Positions 35,228-43,519 of a stretch of DNA of 64,000 nucleotides are shown here, piece by piece. Position numbers and translations under genes: made by a program. Origin of the DNA: Acidovorax sp. GW101-3H11 (GTDB lineage Bacteria > Pseudomonadota > Gammaproteobacteria > Burkholderiales > Burkholderiaceae_C); the NCBI RefSeq assembly GCF_001633105.1, contig NZ_LUKZ01000012.1, positions 151,278 through 215,277 of the forward strand. Reading direction: 5' to 3'. Within the stretch, counting starts at the first letter, position 1; each line of letters opens with the position of its first letter. The notes under the pieces are model-generated. The model had not been told where the DNA came from. It searched no databases and worked only from the letters and a program-made list of their open reading frames with translations.

Positions 35228-36759
35228 ACGTCAAACGTCACGCCCTGCGCCAGCGGCAGTGCGGTCGAATAGTTGATGGTGTTCGTCGCCCGGCGCATGT
35301 AGGCCTTCCAGCTGTCCGAGCCCGCCTCACGCCCACCGCCCGTTTCCTTCTCACCGCCAAACGCACCGCCAATCTCGGCGCCACTGGGGCCAATGTTCAC
35401 GTTGGCTATGCCGCAGTCCGAACCCGCTGCGGACATGAACTGTTCGGCCTCGCGCACGTTGAGTGTGAAAATCGACGACGACAGGCCCGCGCCCACGGCG
35501 TTGTTCATGGCGATGGCTTCGTCGATGGCGCTGTAGCGCACCACGTACAGGATGGGCGCAAAGGTTTCGTGCAACGCGGGGCCTTCGTGTTTTTGCAGCT
35601 CCACCAGCGCGGGGCGCACGTAATACGCATCGGCACCGCCCACGCCCTCCACACGGCCACCACCATGCACCGTGGCGCCCAGCGCGCGGCTCTGCTCCAG
35701 GGCTTTTTGCATGCCATCAAAGGCCATGCGGTCGATCAGCGGGCCCACCAGCGTGCCAGGCGTGCGCGGGTCGCCCACCTGCACGTTGGCGTACACCTTG
35801 GCCAGCTGGGGCACCAGTTGGTCGTAAATGCTTGCGTGCACGAACAGGCGGCGCAGCGTGGTGCAGCGCTGGCCTGCAGTGCCCATGGCGGCAAACGCAA
35901 TGCCGCGCAGGGCCAAGTTCAGGTCGGCCGTGGGCGCCACGATGGCGGCGTTGTTGCCACCCAGCTCCAGAATGCCACGCGCAAAGCGCGCTGCCAGGCG
36001 CGGGCCCACAGCGCGGCCCATGGCGGTGGAGCCGGTGGCAGACAGCACGGGCACACGGGCGTCGTCCACCAGCACCTCGCCGATGTCGCGCTGGCCCACG
36101 ATCAGCTCCAGCAGGCCTTCGGGCGCATCGGTGCCAAACCGCGCAATGGCGCGCTGGGCAATCGCGTGCGTGGCCAGTGCGGTGAGCGGCGTCTTTTCCG
36201 AAGGCTTCCACACCACCGAGTCACCGCACACCAGCGCCAGCGCTGCGTTCCACGACCACACGGCCACGGGGAAGTTGAAGGCCGAGATCACGCCGCACAC
36301 GCCCAGCGGGTGCCAGGTTTCCATCATGCGGTGGCCGGGGCGCTCGGTGGCAATCGTCAGGCCGTACAGCTGGCGCGACAGGCCCACGGCAAAGTCGCAG
36401 ATGTCGATCATTTCCTGCACCTCGCCCAGGCCTTCGGACGGGATCTTGCCCGCCTCGATGGTCACCAGCAGGCCCAGGTCGCCCTTGGCGGCGCGCAGTT
36501 CTTCGCCCAGCAGGCGCACCAGCTCGCCCCGGCGCGGTGCGGGCACATTGCGCCAGGCCAGGAAGGCCGCATGTGCCCGGCCAATGGCGGCGGTGGCATC
36601 GGCCGCACTTTGCTGTGGCACCTGGGCCAGCACCTCGCCCGTGATGGGCGAACGCGCCGCCAGCGTACCGCCGGTGTACGCAGCGCGGGGCACGCCCAGG
36701 CGTTGCAACAGTTGATCGACTTCGGACACAAGGGGGGTGGCGGCAGGGGTGGCAGACAT
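35224..36759 (-). CDS. amaB: ALDH7/antiquitin-type alpha-aminoadipate semialdehyde dehydrogenase
   Basis: A 511-residue NAD-dependent aldehyde dehydrogenase from ATG 36759. The catalytic C299 is in GTAGQRCTTLRRLF and the general base E265 in ILELGGNNAAI; N162 is in ISAFNFPV. The C-terminal stretch SDCGIANVNIGPSGAEIGG, then AFGGEKETGGGREAGSDSW and KAYMRRATNTINYS is diagnostic for the ALDH7 (antiquitin) family, which oxidises 2-aminoadipate 6-semialdehyde (piperideine-6-carboxylate) in lysine breakdown. It is the first gene of the operon, divergent from a LysR gene 243 bp away. Confidence 0.9.
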   Translation of the reverse strand: MSATPAATPLVSEVDQLLQRLGVPRAAYTGGTLAARSPITGEVLAQVPQQSAADATAAIGRAHAAFLAWRNVPAPRRGELVRLLGEELRAAKGDLGLLVTIEAGKIPSEGLGEVQEMIDICDFAVGLSRQLYGLTIATERPGHRMMETWHPLGVCGVISAFNFPVAVWSWNAALALVCGDSVVWKPSEKTPLTALATHAIAQRAIARFGTDAPEGLLELIVGQRDIGEVLVDDARVPVLSATGSTAMGRAVGPRLAARFARGILELGGNNAAIVAPTADLNLALRGIAFAAMGTAGQRCTTLRRLFVHASIYDQLVPQLAKVYANVQVGDPRTPGTLVGPLIDRMAFDGMQKALEQSRALGATVHGGGRVEGVGGADAYYVRPALVELQKHEGPALHETFAPILYVVRYSAIDEAIAMNNAVGAGLSSSIFTLNVREAEQFMSAAGSDCGIANVNIGPSGAEIGGAFGGEKETGGGREAGSDSWKAYMRRATNTINYSTALPLAQGVTFDV

Positions 36760-37002
36760 GGCGGCTCGCAAGGGTGGATGGGGCAGAGAGAGGGAAACAG
36801 TGTGGAAGAACACACGCAATGAATGCGCCAATATCCGCCAATCGCGCCACGCTGGATAGCGAAAAAATGGAACTACTTGATCACAAATCAGAATGAAGTG
36901 CCTGAAAATATCAGGACTACCACCCCATACCCAATGCGCGGCAGGGGCTCAAAAGGTTCAAATTTTGGCACCCATCATCATTCCCCCAATGCATAACCCG
37001 GT

Positions 37003-37914
37003 ATGACCTTGCTGCGCCGCGCCTTCCTGCCCTCCACCGCCGACCTGTTGGCCTTTGAGGCCGCCGCCCGCCACCAGAGCGTGTCGCGCGCGGCCGAGGA
37101 GCTGCACCTCACGCAAAGCGCGGTGTCGCGCCAGATCCGCCAGCTGGAGGAGCAGATCGGCACCGCCCTCTTCCACCGCGTGCGCCAGCGCGTGGTGCTG
37201 ACCGACGCGGGCCGCGTCTACGCCGCCGACGTGCAAAACCTGCTGCAACAGCTGTCGGCCAGCACACAAAAAGCCATGGCGTTCTCCAGCACCGACGGCC
37301 TGCTCAACCTGGCCGTGCTGCCCACGCTGGGCACGCGCTGGCTCATCCCGCGCCTGGGCGGTTTCATGGCGCTGCACCCCGAGGCCATGGTCAACTTCTC
37401 GGCCCGCACCGAGCCGTTTGACTTTGCGGGCACACCGTTTGACGCCGCCATCCACTTCGGCACGCCGCACTGGGCGGGCGCCGTGTGCGAATACCTGATG
37501 CACGAAGAAACCGTGCCCGTGTGCAGCCCCACCTACCGCGACCGCCACAACATCCGCACCCCACAAGACCTGACGCGCGTGGTGCTGCTGCAGCAAAGCA
37601 CCCGCCCCACGCAGTGGGCCGAGTGGTTCGAGCTGGTGGGCGCCCCCACAGCCCTGGCCCTGCGCGGCCCGCAGTCGGAACACTTCGCCATGATTGCGCA
37701 GGCTGCGGTCTCGCACCTGGGGGCGGCCCTGCTGCCGCGCTTTTTGATTGAGCAGGAGCTGGCAGCAGGGAGTTTGGTGGAGCTGTCGGACCAGGTGCTG
37801 ACAAGCACCGATGCGTATTACCTCGTGTACCCCGAGGCACGGGCGCAGACGCCGCTGGTGAAGGCGTTCAGGGATTGGGTAGTGGGGGAATGTGCGGGGC
37901 GGGGCCAGGGATGA
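37003..37914 (+). CDS. LysR-type transcriptional regulator (GcvA-like)
   Basis: A 303-residue LysR regulator. The winged helix-turn-helix is at about 10-70 (STADLLAFEAAARHQSVSRAAEELHLTQSAVSRQIRQLEEQIG). The effector domain (about 95-295) has GLLNLAVLPTLGTRWLIPRL. It is divergent from the ALDH7 operon across a 243-bp gap, the standard layout for a LysR activator of the neighbouring catabolic genes with the pathway substrate or intermediate as inducer, which is an inference. The last residues overlap no other gene. Confidence 0.92.
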   Translation: MTLLRRAFLPSTADLLAFEAAARHQSVSRAAEELHLTQSAVSRQIRQLEEQIGTALFHRVRQRVVLTDAGRVYAADVQNLLQQLSASTQKAMAFSSTDGLLNLAVLPTLGTRWLIPRLGGFMALHPEAMVNFSARTEPFDFAGTPFDAAIHFGTPHWAGAVCEYLMHEETVPVCSPTYRDRHNIRTPQDLTRVVLLQQSTRPTQWAEWFELVGAPTALALRGPQSEHFAMIAQAAVSHLGAALLPRFLIEQELAAGSLVELSDQVLTSTDAYYLVYPEARAQTPLVKAFRDWVVGECAGRGQG

Positions 37915-37966
37915 AGGAGCGGAGAAACCCGCAAGGCACTGCGCTACGCACTGCCACCTGAAATGT

Positions 37967-38026
37967 GGTCAAAAAATGACTCCAACGCTTTTTGGTAAAG
38001 CGCAAGCAGCTATGAAAACAGAAGCA
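37967..38026 (+). repeat. Dispersed palindromic repeat, copy 6, upstream of the nuclease gene
   Basis: Contains TTTTTGGTAAAGCGCAAGC, AGCTATGAAAACAGAAG and an outer GTCAAAAAATGAC. On the minus strand it reads CATAGCTGCTTGCGCTTTAC, close to the canonical form of the family. Confidence 0.75.
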
Positions 38027-38117
38027 CGTTGCCGCAAAGCACCACACCCCATGCGAGGATGTGCCCACCGAAGCTGTCGGGAACAAGAACGGCATAGTTC
38101 GTAGCCAAGGAGTTCGT

Positions 38118-39200
38118 ATGAGTCAAATCAAACCACAGAAGAAAACCGCGCCAGCATCCGTGGCCGCAACGGATGCGCCCCAGTTGTTGATGGACCTACG
38201 GCAGCTCATCGAACAATCGCGCCAAGCAGCTGCGGCAGCTGTGAATGCAGGGTTGACTTTGATGTACTGGCACATCGGACAGCGCATTCGAACTGAAGTG
38301 CTTTCCGGGGAGCGCGCCAGCTACGGCGAGGAAATTGTCTCGACGGTGTCGAGACAATTGACGGCAGATTACGGCCGCAGCTTCAGCGCCAAGAGCCTTC
38401 GGCACATGATCCGGTTTGCTGAGGTTTTCCCAAATCTTGAAATTGTCTCGACACTGTCGAGACAATTAGCCTGGAGCCATTTTCTAGAGCTGATCTACCT
38501 GAAAGACCCGCTCGCTCGCGACTTCTACGCTGAGATGTGCAGCATCGAACGCTGGAGCGTACGCACACTGCGCGAGCGGGTGGATTCGATGCTGTTTGAG
38601 CGCACAGCCCTGTCCAAGAAGCCCGGCGAAACGATCCGCTCAGAACTGGACACCCTGCGCGCAGAGGGCGAAGTCAGCCCGCCCCTGCTGCTCAAAGACC
38701 CCTACGTTCTGGACTTCCTCGCACTGGAAGACCGCTATCTGGAAAAAGGCCTCGAAGACGCCATCCTGCGCGAGCTGGAGCACTTCCTGCTGGAGCTGGG
38801 CGCGGGCTTCAGCTTTGTAGCGCGGCAGCGCCGCATCCAGCTCGACAACGACGACTTCTATATCGACCTGCTGTTCTACAACCGCAAGCTGCGCCGCCTA
38901 GTGGCCATTGAACTGAAGCTGGGCGAGTTCCGCGCCGAATACAAAGGCCAGATGGAGTTGTACCTGCGCTGGCTGGCCAAACACGACCAGGAGCCGGGGG
39001 ATCTGCCCCCGCTGGGCATCATCCTGTGCACCGGCAAAAAACAGGAGCAGATTGAGTTGCTGGAGCTGGACAAGTCCGGCATCCACGTGGCCGAGTACCT
39101 GACGGTGCTACCGCCGCGTGAAGTATTCCAACAGAAGATCCATGAGGCAATGGTGCAGGCGCGATTACGGGTGGAGCGGAGGGAGTCAACCGGAGCATGA
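38118..39200 (+). CDS. YhcG-type PDDEXK nuclease (DUF1016)
   Basis: A 360-residue protein from ATG 38118 (AAGGAG 8 bases upstream). The N-terminal DUF1016 part has LMYWHIGQRIRTEVL, YGEEIVSTVSRQLTADYGRSFS and NLEIVSTLSRQLAWSHFLELI. The C-terminal nuclease domain has LGAGFSFVARQRRIQLDNDDFYIDLLFYNRKLRRLVAIELKLGEF, in which D...E-x-K form the PD-(D/E)xK site. YhcG-like proteins are linked to recombination or genome defence and are patchily distributed. Two perfect DNA palindromes lie inside the gene. It is next to an AT-richer gene in an accessory patch. Confidence 0.9.
   Translation: MSQIKPQKKTAPASVAATDAPQLLMDLRQLIEQSRQAAAAAVNAGLTLMYWHIGQRIRTEVLSGERASYGEEIVSTVSRQLTADYGRSFSAKSLRHMIRFAEVFPNLEIVSTLSRQLAWSHFLELIYLKDPLARDFYAEMCSIERWSVRTLRERVDSMLFERTALSKKPGETIRSELDTLRAEGEVSPPLLLKDPYVLDFLALEDRYLEKGLEDAILRELEHFLLELGAGFSFVARQRRIQLDNDDFYIDLLFYNRKLRRLVAIELKLGEFRAEYKGQMELYLRWLAKHDQEPGDLPPLGIILCTGKKQEQIELLELDKSGIHVAEYLTVLPPREVFQQKIHEAMVQARLRVERRESTGA
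38333..38359. repeat. 27-bp perfect palindrome A inside the YhcG gene
   Basis: AATTGTCTCGAC, loop GGT, then GTCGAGACAATT: 12-bp arms without mismatch. It is translated as EIVSTVSRQL. Confidence 0.95.
38441..38467. repeat. 27-bp perfect palindrome B inside the YhcG gene
   Basis: The same 12-bp arms as palindrome A with loop ACT, translated as EIVSTLSRQL. It starts exactly 108 bp (36 codons) after palindrome A starts, in the same frame. Confidence 0.95.
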
Positions 39201-39275
39201 CCAAGGCTTCGACCAGCATGGGTCTACACGAATCGAAGCCCCATCACTCATTTCGGAAAGTTACTTCTGGTCCAA

Positions 39276-40349
39276 TCAGTGATGAAACAAGTCCTCCATA
39301 GGCTGGTAGGAGGTGTTGTGCCCAAACACAACCAATATTCGTTGCGACTTTGGATCAAACACCAACATCTGGCCGCCAGCCCCGACAAACTGAGGGAGAC
39401 CCCGCTTGTCTATCCACATCTGATAGCCATATTTTTTTGAAGCCCATGACGAGTCAAGGTGCGGAGCGATCGACTCAGCCATGAACTGTTTCATACAGGC
39501 ATTGCCATCATGAAGAACGTCAAGCGCCATCATGCCAACTCGTGCCAAGTCTCGGGGAGTCACCCAAAGACCGCCATCCGCAATGGCCCGGCCATCCTTG
39601 CTGGCGACGCGAAGGAACGCATCGCTCGCCGCACCTACCTTGCGCCAAACAGCGATATCAAACCACTCCTGAAACTTCATCCCAACGGCACCTTCGATCA
39701 CCAACGAGATGGCTGCAGTGTCTCGACCACTGTACTGAAATACCGAACCCGGCACGCGGGTTAGGCCATTTCGCACGAACGGTCTACTGTCTTTGCGAAC
39801 GTACTCGCTGACACCAAGACGCCCTTCGAACTGGGCCATAAAGTCCTTAAAGTTGACGCCAGCAGGGACATCATCCATATAAGCCGGATCGGCGCCACTC
39901 GACATCGTGAGAAGCTGTTTAACACTAGCCTGACCTTGAACTGCTCCACTGAGTTCATTTGAGTAAGAAACGGCTGGGTCATCCAGGCTCTTAATTTTTC
40001 CTGCACAAAGAGCTTCGCCTGTTGCTATCGCTACAAGGCTCTTGGTTATCGACAAAGAAAAGAGTTGAGTCTTTTCATTCAAATCAGTGGCGTATTGCTC
40101 AAAAGCAATCCCCCCCTTGTCAATAAGGAGCAAAGCGAGGCTGTCTTTTGTAAATGCACGCTTCGCGGCTGCTTCAATTTTTGAATCTGTCGCAATGGAT
40201 AACTCACGGGGTAAAGAGCTTCTACCAAGCACATAAGTCCGCTCAGCAGGTGGGTGCACTATGTGCGTGCGTCTAGGCAAATCAACCGCACCGATAGTCT
40301 GACTCAGACAGAGTACAAATGCGCAAGCAAAACCCTTGGATCTTTTCAT
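39276..40349 (-). CDS. Exported serine hydrolase, beta-lactamase/class C family
   Basis: A 357-residue protein from ATG 40349, which has a strong GGAGGAG site. A signal peptide (about 1-20) is followed by a class C beta-lactamase/DD-peptidase fold: SLSITKSL holds the S-x-x-K nucleophile, YSGRD is the Y-x-(N/S)-like motif, and GAGGQ near the C-terminus replaces the K/H-x-G motif. It also has LLTMSSGADPAY and WVTPRDLARVGMMALD. The family includes esterases and 6-aminohexanoate hydrolases. Base composition is clearly more AT-rich than the neighbours, which suggests acquisition by transfer. Confidence 0.85.
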   Translation of the reverse strand: MKRSKGFACAFVLCLSQTIGAVDLPRRTHIVHPPAERTYVLGRSSLPRELSIATDSKIEAAAKRAFTKDSLALLLIDKGGIAFEQYATDLNEKTQLFSLSITKSLVAIATGEALCAGKIKSLDDPAVSYSNELSGAVQGQASVKQLLTMSSGADPAYMDDVPAGVNFKDFMAQFEGRLGVSEYVRKDSRPFVRNGLTRVPGSVFQYSGRDTAAISLVIEGAVGMKFQEWFDIAVWRKVGAASDAFLRVASKDGRAIADGGLWVTPRDLARVGMMALDVLHDGNACMKQFMAESIAPHLDSSWASKKYGYQMWIDKRGLPQFVGAGGQMLVFDPKSQRILVVFGHNTSYQPMEDLFHH

Positions 40350-40513
40350 TGCTCCTCCCATAGCGGTATCGAAGTTGACCAAGCAATCCTAACGCCCGAT
40401 TGCCAAGCCGGACGGTCCTCAATGAGCAATTGAAGCACTACCGCACTAAAAATGACCACTCATGTCGAATTCGTTCAAGACCCCACCAATGCGCCCGGGC
40501 ACCATCCCGCGCC

Positions 40514-41200
40514 ATGCAACTTGAACCCCTCGACTCCCACCTCTGGCACGCCACCCACGCCTTCAAGGCCAACGGCCTTCCCATCACCACGCGCATGACG
40601 GTGGTGCGCCTGCCAGGGCGCAAGCTTTTGATTCACTCGCCCATTCCGATGCCGCCCGGCAGCGCGTTGCTGCGCCAGGTGCAAGACCTCGGCAGCGTGG
40701 CCTATATCGTGGCGCCGAACAAGATGCACCACCTGTTTCTGGCGCCCTGCGCGGCAGCCTTTCCGGGCGCAGTGGTTTACGGCCCGCGAGGGCTGGCGCA
40801 AAAGCGGCCGGACCTGGCCGCCACCTTGCGTGTGCTGCCTGCAGGCGACCTGCCCGAGTGGCTGCCGGAGCTGGAGCACTTTGCCTTCGAGGGCATTCCG
40901 GCGGGCAACGAGTCGGTGTGGTTTCACCGGCCGTCGGCCACGCTCGTCGTGACGGACCTGCTGCAGTGGATGGCGGGTGATCTGCCCTGGCCCACGCGGG
41001 CCTATGCCACGCTGACGGGGGTGCGAAGCAAGCTAGCTGTACCGCTCACGGTGCGTGCGCTGGTGCGCGACCGGGCTGCAGCGGCCCGCAGTGCGGAGCG
41101 TTTGTTGCGCTGGCCCTTCACGCGGGTGGTGGTGGCGCACAACTGCGTCATTGATACCGATGCGCATGCCCAGGTGGCGCGGGCGCTGGCCGTGATCTGA
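40514..41200 (+). CDS. DUF4336 protein, metallo-beta-lactamase-like fold
   Basis: A 228-residue protein from ATG 40514 (MQLEPLDSHLWHATHAF). It has TRMTVVRLPGRKLLIHSP, VAYIVAPNKMHHLFLAPCAAAFPGAVVYGP and FTRVVVAHNCVIDTD. This matches DUF4336, a branch of the metallo-beta-lactamase fold in which the usual HxHxDH metal motif is reduced (here NKMHH). The activity is unknown. Starts upstream of 40514 fall in non-conserved sequence. Confidence 0.75.
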   Translation: MQLEPLDSHLWHATHAFKANGLPITTRMTVVRLPGRKLLIHSPIPMPPGSALLRQVQDLGSVAYIVAPNKMHHLFLAPCAAAFPGAVVYGPRGLAQKRPDLAATLRVLPAGDLPEWLPELEHFAFEGIPAGNESVWFHRPSATLVVTDLLQWMAGDLPWPTRAYATLTGVRSKLAVPLTVRALVRDRAAAARSAERLLRWPFTRVVVAHNCVIDTDAHAQVARALAVI

Positions 41201-41248
41201 CTGACAGGCAGCGGGATGGTGGCCGGGCTTGTGCCCCGGGCCTCCCCA

Positions 41249-42109
41249 TCAAGCCGCTGGGTTGGCGCCACCGGAAGGCACCAGCAGTTGTTCAGACGGC
41301 TGCCCCGCCAGGCTTTGCGCGGGGCGGCGCAGCGTGGCATCGAAGGGGTGAATGCGCGGGCCAATGGCGGCGGCCTCGCGCTTGAGCAGCTCCACCACCG
41401 TGGGCAGGCGGTCTTCGTTGAGGCGGGCGGAGATGGTGCCCACGCTCAGCGCGGCCACGGCGCGGCCTTCGCGGTCGAGCACGGGCACGCCCACGCCGGC
41501 CATGCCTTCGAGCAGGCCGGTGTTGCGCGCGGCGTAGCCGGTCTGGCGCACGCGCTCGATCTCGGTGCGCAGGTAGACCTCGTCGTACACGCCGTACTCG
41601 CGCACGCGCGAGAGGTTGAAGCGGATCACTTCTTCGCGCTCGGCCTCGGGCAAAAAGGCCAGGATGGACAAGGCCCCCTGCCCCACCCCCAGCGCCACGC
41701 GGCCGCCGATGTCGCCGGTAAACGAGCGGATGGGAAACGGCCCTTCGCTGCGGTCCAGGCAGATCGCGTCGAACCCGCTGCGCACCAAAAGGAAGATGCT
41801 GTCGCCCAGGCTGGCGCTCAGGCGCAGCAGCGCGGGCCGGCAGATGCTGCGCAGGTCACCGGGGTTGCCCGCCTTGGCCGCGAGAGCAAAGAACTCGGTG
41901 GACAGGCGGTAGAGCTTGCTGCGTTCGTCCTGCTCGACCATGCCCTCGGCGACCAGCGATTGCAGCAAACGGTGCGTGGTGCCCTGCGTCAGCCCAATGG
42001 CACGCGCCAATTGGGTGACTCGGCCGCCCTCGGCCTGCACAGCCACCAGGGCGCGGATGAGGGCAAAGACCCGGGGTACGCCGCCCGTGCCTGCGGATGC
42101 TGCTTCCAT
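41249..42109 (-). CDS. IclR-family transcriptional regulator
   Basis: A 286-residue regulator. An N-terminal winged HTH (about 12-75, VFALIRALVAVQAEGGRVTQLARAIGLTQGTTHRLLQSLVAEGMVEQD) precedes the IclR effector domain (about 90-265) with GVGQGALSILAFLP and GMAGVGVPVLDREGRAVAALSV. It is divergent from the transporter-dehydrogenase operon starting at 42431 and is probably its regulator. Repeated GGAATA elements in the shared intergenic region, one overlapping its own ribosome site, are candidate operators. Confidence 0.93.
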   Translation of the reverse strand: MEAASAGTGGVPRVFALIRALVAVQAEGGRVTQLARAIGLTQGTTHRLLQSLVAEGMVEQDERSKLYRLSTEFFALAAKAGNPGDLRSICRPALLRLSASLGDSIFLLVRSGFDAICLDRSEGPFPIRSFTGDIGGRVALGVGQGALSILAFLPEAEREEVIRFNLSRVREYGVYDEVYLRTEIERVRQTGYAARNTGLLEGMAGVGVPVLDREGRAVAALSVGTISARLNEDRLPTVVELLKREAAAIGPRIHPFDATLRRPAQSLAGQPSEQLLVPSGGANPAA

Positions 42110-42122
42110 GCGTCACTCCTGC

Positions 42123-42200
42123 GGAATAGATGGCTTGTATTCTAATCTTAATATTCCATTAAACGGAATAAATTGAAGAAAAATTCTGATTAATGGAATA
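42123..42200. promoter_or_regulatory. Candidate IclR operator region
   Basis: The hexamer GGAATA occurs at 42123-42128, 42165-42170 and 42195-42200, and its complement TATTCC at 42152-42157. The pair 42152-42170 forms TATTCC-N7-GGAATA. This AT-rich stretch contrasts with its surroundings, and the rest of the 321-bp gap (42110-42430) shows no gene. Confidence 0.5.
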
Positions 42201-42430
42201 CCCGATTCAACCTGGTTCGCATATTGCAATAGAGTGAATCAACAAAGCCGGTCATGTTCTATTTCAGGCAAGCAGGCGCACCACAGCGGTGCACCCGGCG
42301 CCACGCACTGGAACACAAGGCGCCCGGCGTTCCGATAGCCCGCAGTGGCCCGCGCTTCTTTGCAGAAAACGGGCGGCTGGCCCCGCAAGAACAGATCGAT
42401 AGACAAACAGGCAGAAAGAAAGGCCCACGC

Positions 42431-43519
42431 ATGTCCTTCCTCCAGCTCACGGATGTGACCAAGTTCTATGGCAGCACCTGCGCGGTGCAGTCCATGAACC
42501 TTTCGGTGGAAAAAGGCGAGTTCGTCTCGCTGCTCGGCCCCTCGGGCTGCGGCAAGACCACCACCTTGCAGATGGTGGCGGGCTTCGAGGCGGTGACCAG
42601 CGGCCGCATCGAGCTGGCCGGGCGCGACATCACACACGCCAAGGCCAACACACGCGGGCTGGGCATCGTGTTCCAGAGCTACGCGCTCTTCCCGCACATG
42701 ACGGTGGCCGACAACGTGAGCTTTGGCCTGGAGATGCGCAAGGTGCCCAAGGCCGAGCGCAAAGACCGCGTCGCCCAGGCCCTGGGCCTGGTGCACCTGG
42801 AGAAACATGCAGGCCGCTACCCGCGCGAGCTGTCGGGCGGGCAGCGCCAGCGCGTGGCCCTGGCGCGTGCGCTAGTCATCGAGCCGCCCGTGCTGCTGCT
42901 GGACGAACCCCTCTCCAACCTCGATGCCAAGCTGCGCGAAGAGATGCAATTCGAGCTGCGCCAGATCCAGCGCAAGGTGGGCACCACCACGGTGATGGTG
43001 ACCCACGACCAGAGCGAAGCCATGTCCATCAGCGACCGCGTGGTGGTGATGGAGGCAGGCCGCGCCACGCAGATCGACCACCCGCATCGCGTGTACGAAC
43101 ACCCGCGCACGCGCTTCATCTCCACCTTTGTGGGCAAGGCCAACCTGGTGCCGGGCCAGGTGACCACGGCCAGCGCCACCCACACGCATGTGGGCGCGGG
43201 GCCCATTGAAGTGCGCGTGGAAGGTGCGCAGTTCCGCCCCGGTGCGGCCGTGCTGCTGAGCGTGCGCCCCGAGAAGCTGCAACTGGTGCCCACAGTGCAA
43301 GGCCGCATCGACGGTGAGGTGTGCGAGCGCTTCTTCCTGGGCAGCCAGTGGCTGTACCGCGTGGGCACGGGCATGGGCGACCTGATGGTGCTGGCCCCCA
43401 ACGATGGCCGCGGCGCACTCGAAGAAGGCGAGCGCACGGGCCTGGACTGGCCCGACCACTGCATGCGCCTGCTACCCGCCGATGAAGCCGCCCTGGCCGA
43501 CACCGAGGCCACGCCATGA
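42431..43519 (+). CDS. ABC transporter ATPase, polyamine/opine type (PotA-like)
   Basis: A 362-residue ATPase from ATG 42431; upstream open frame is not conserved. Walker A is GPSGCGKTT, the Q-loop FQSYALFPH, the signature LSGGQRQR, Walker B VLLLDEPLSNLD and the H-loop VTHDQSEA. The C-terminal TOBE domain (about 270-345) has VRPEKLQLVP. It starts the operon of two permeases, a three-subunit dehydrogenase and a binding protein. Its stop overlaps the next start (ATGA). Confidence 0.94.
   Translation: MSFLQLTDVTKFYGSTCAVQSMNLSVEKGEFVSLLGPSGCGKTTTLQMVAGFEAVTSGRIELAGRDITHAKANTRGLGIVFQSYALFPHMTVADNVSFGLEMRKVPKAERKDRVAQALGLVHLEKHAGRYPRELSGGQRQRVALARALVIEPPVLLLDEPLSNLDAKLREEMQFELRQIQRKVGTTTVMVTHDQSEAMSISDRVVVMEAGRATQIDHPHRVYEHPRTRFISTFVGKANLVPGQVTTASATHTHVGAGPIEVRVEGAQFRPGAAVLLSVRPEKLQLVPTVQGRIDGEVCERFFLGSQWLYRVGTGMGDLMVLAPNDGRGALEEGERTGLDWPDHCMRLLPADEAALADTEATP

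Noticed and set aside
37967-38026. att site or insertion-sequence end beside the accessory patch
   Set aside because: It is a member of the dispersed repeat family found all over the window, and no integrase or transposase is present.
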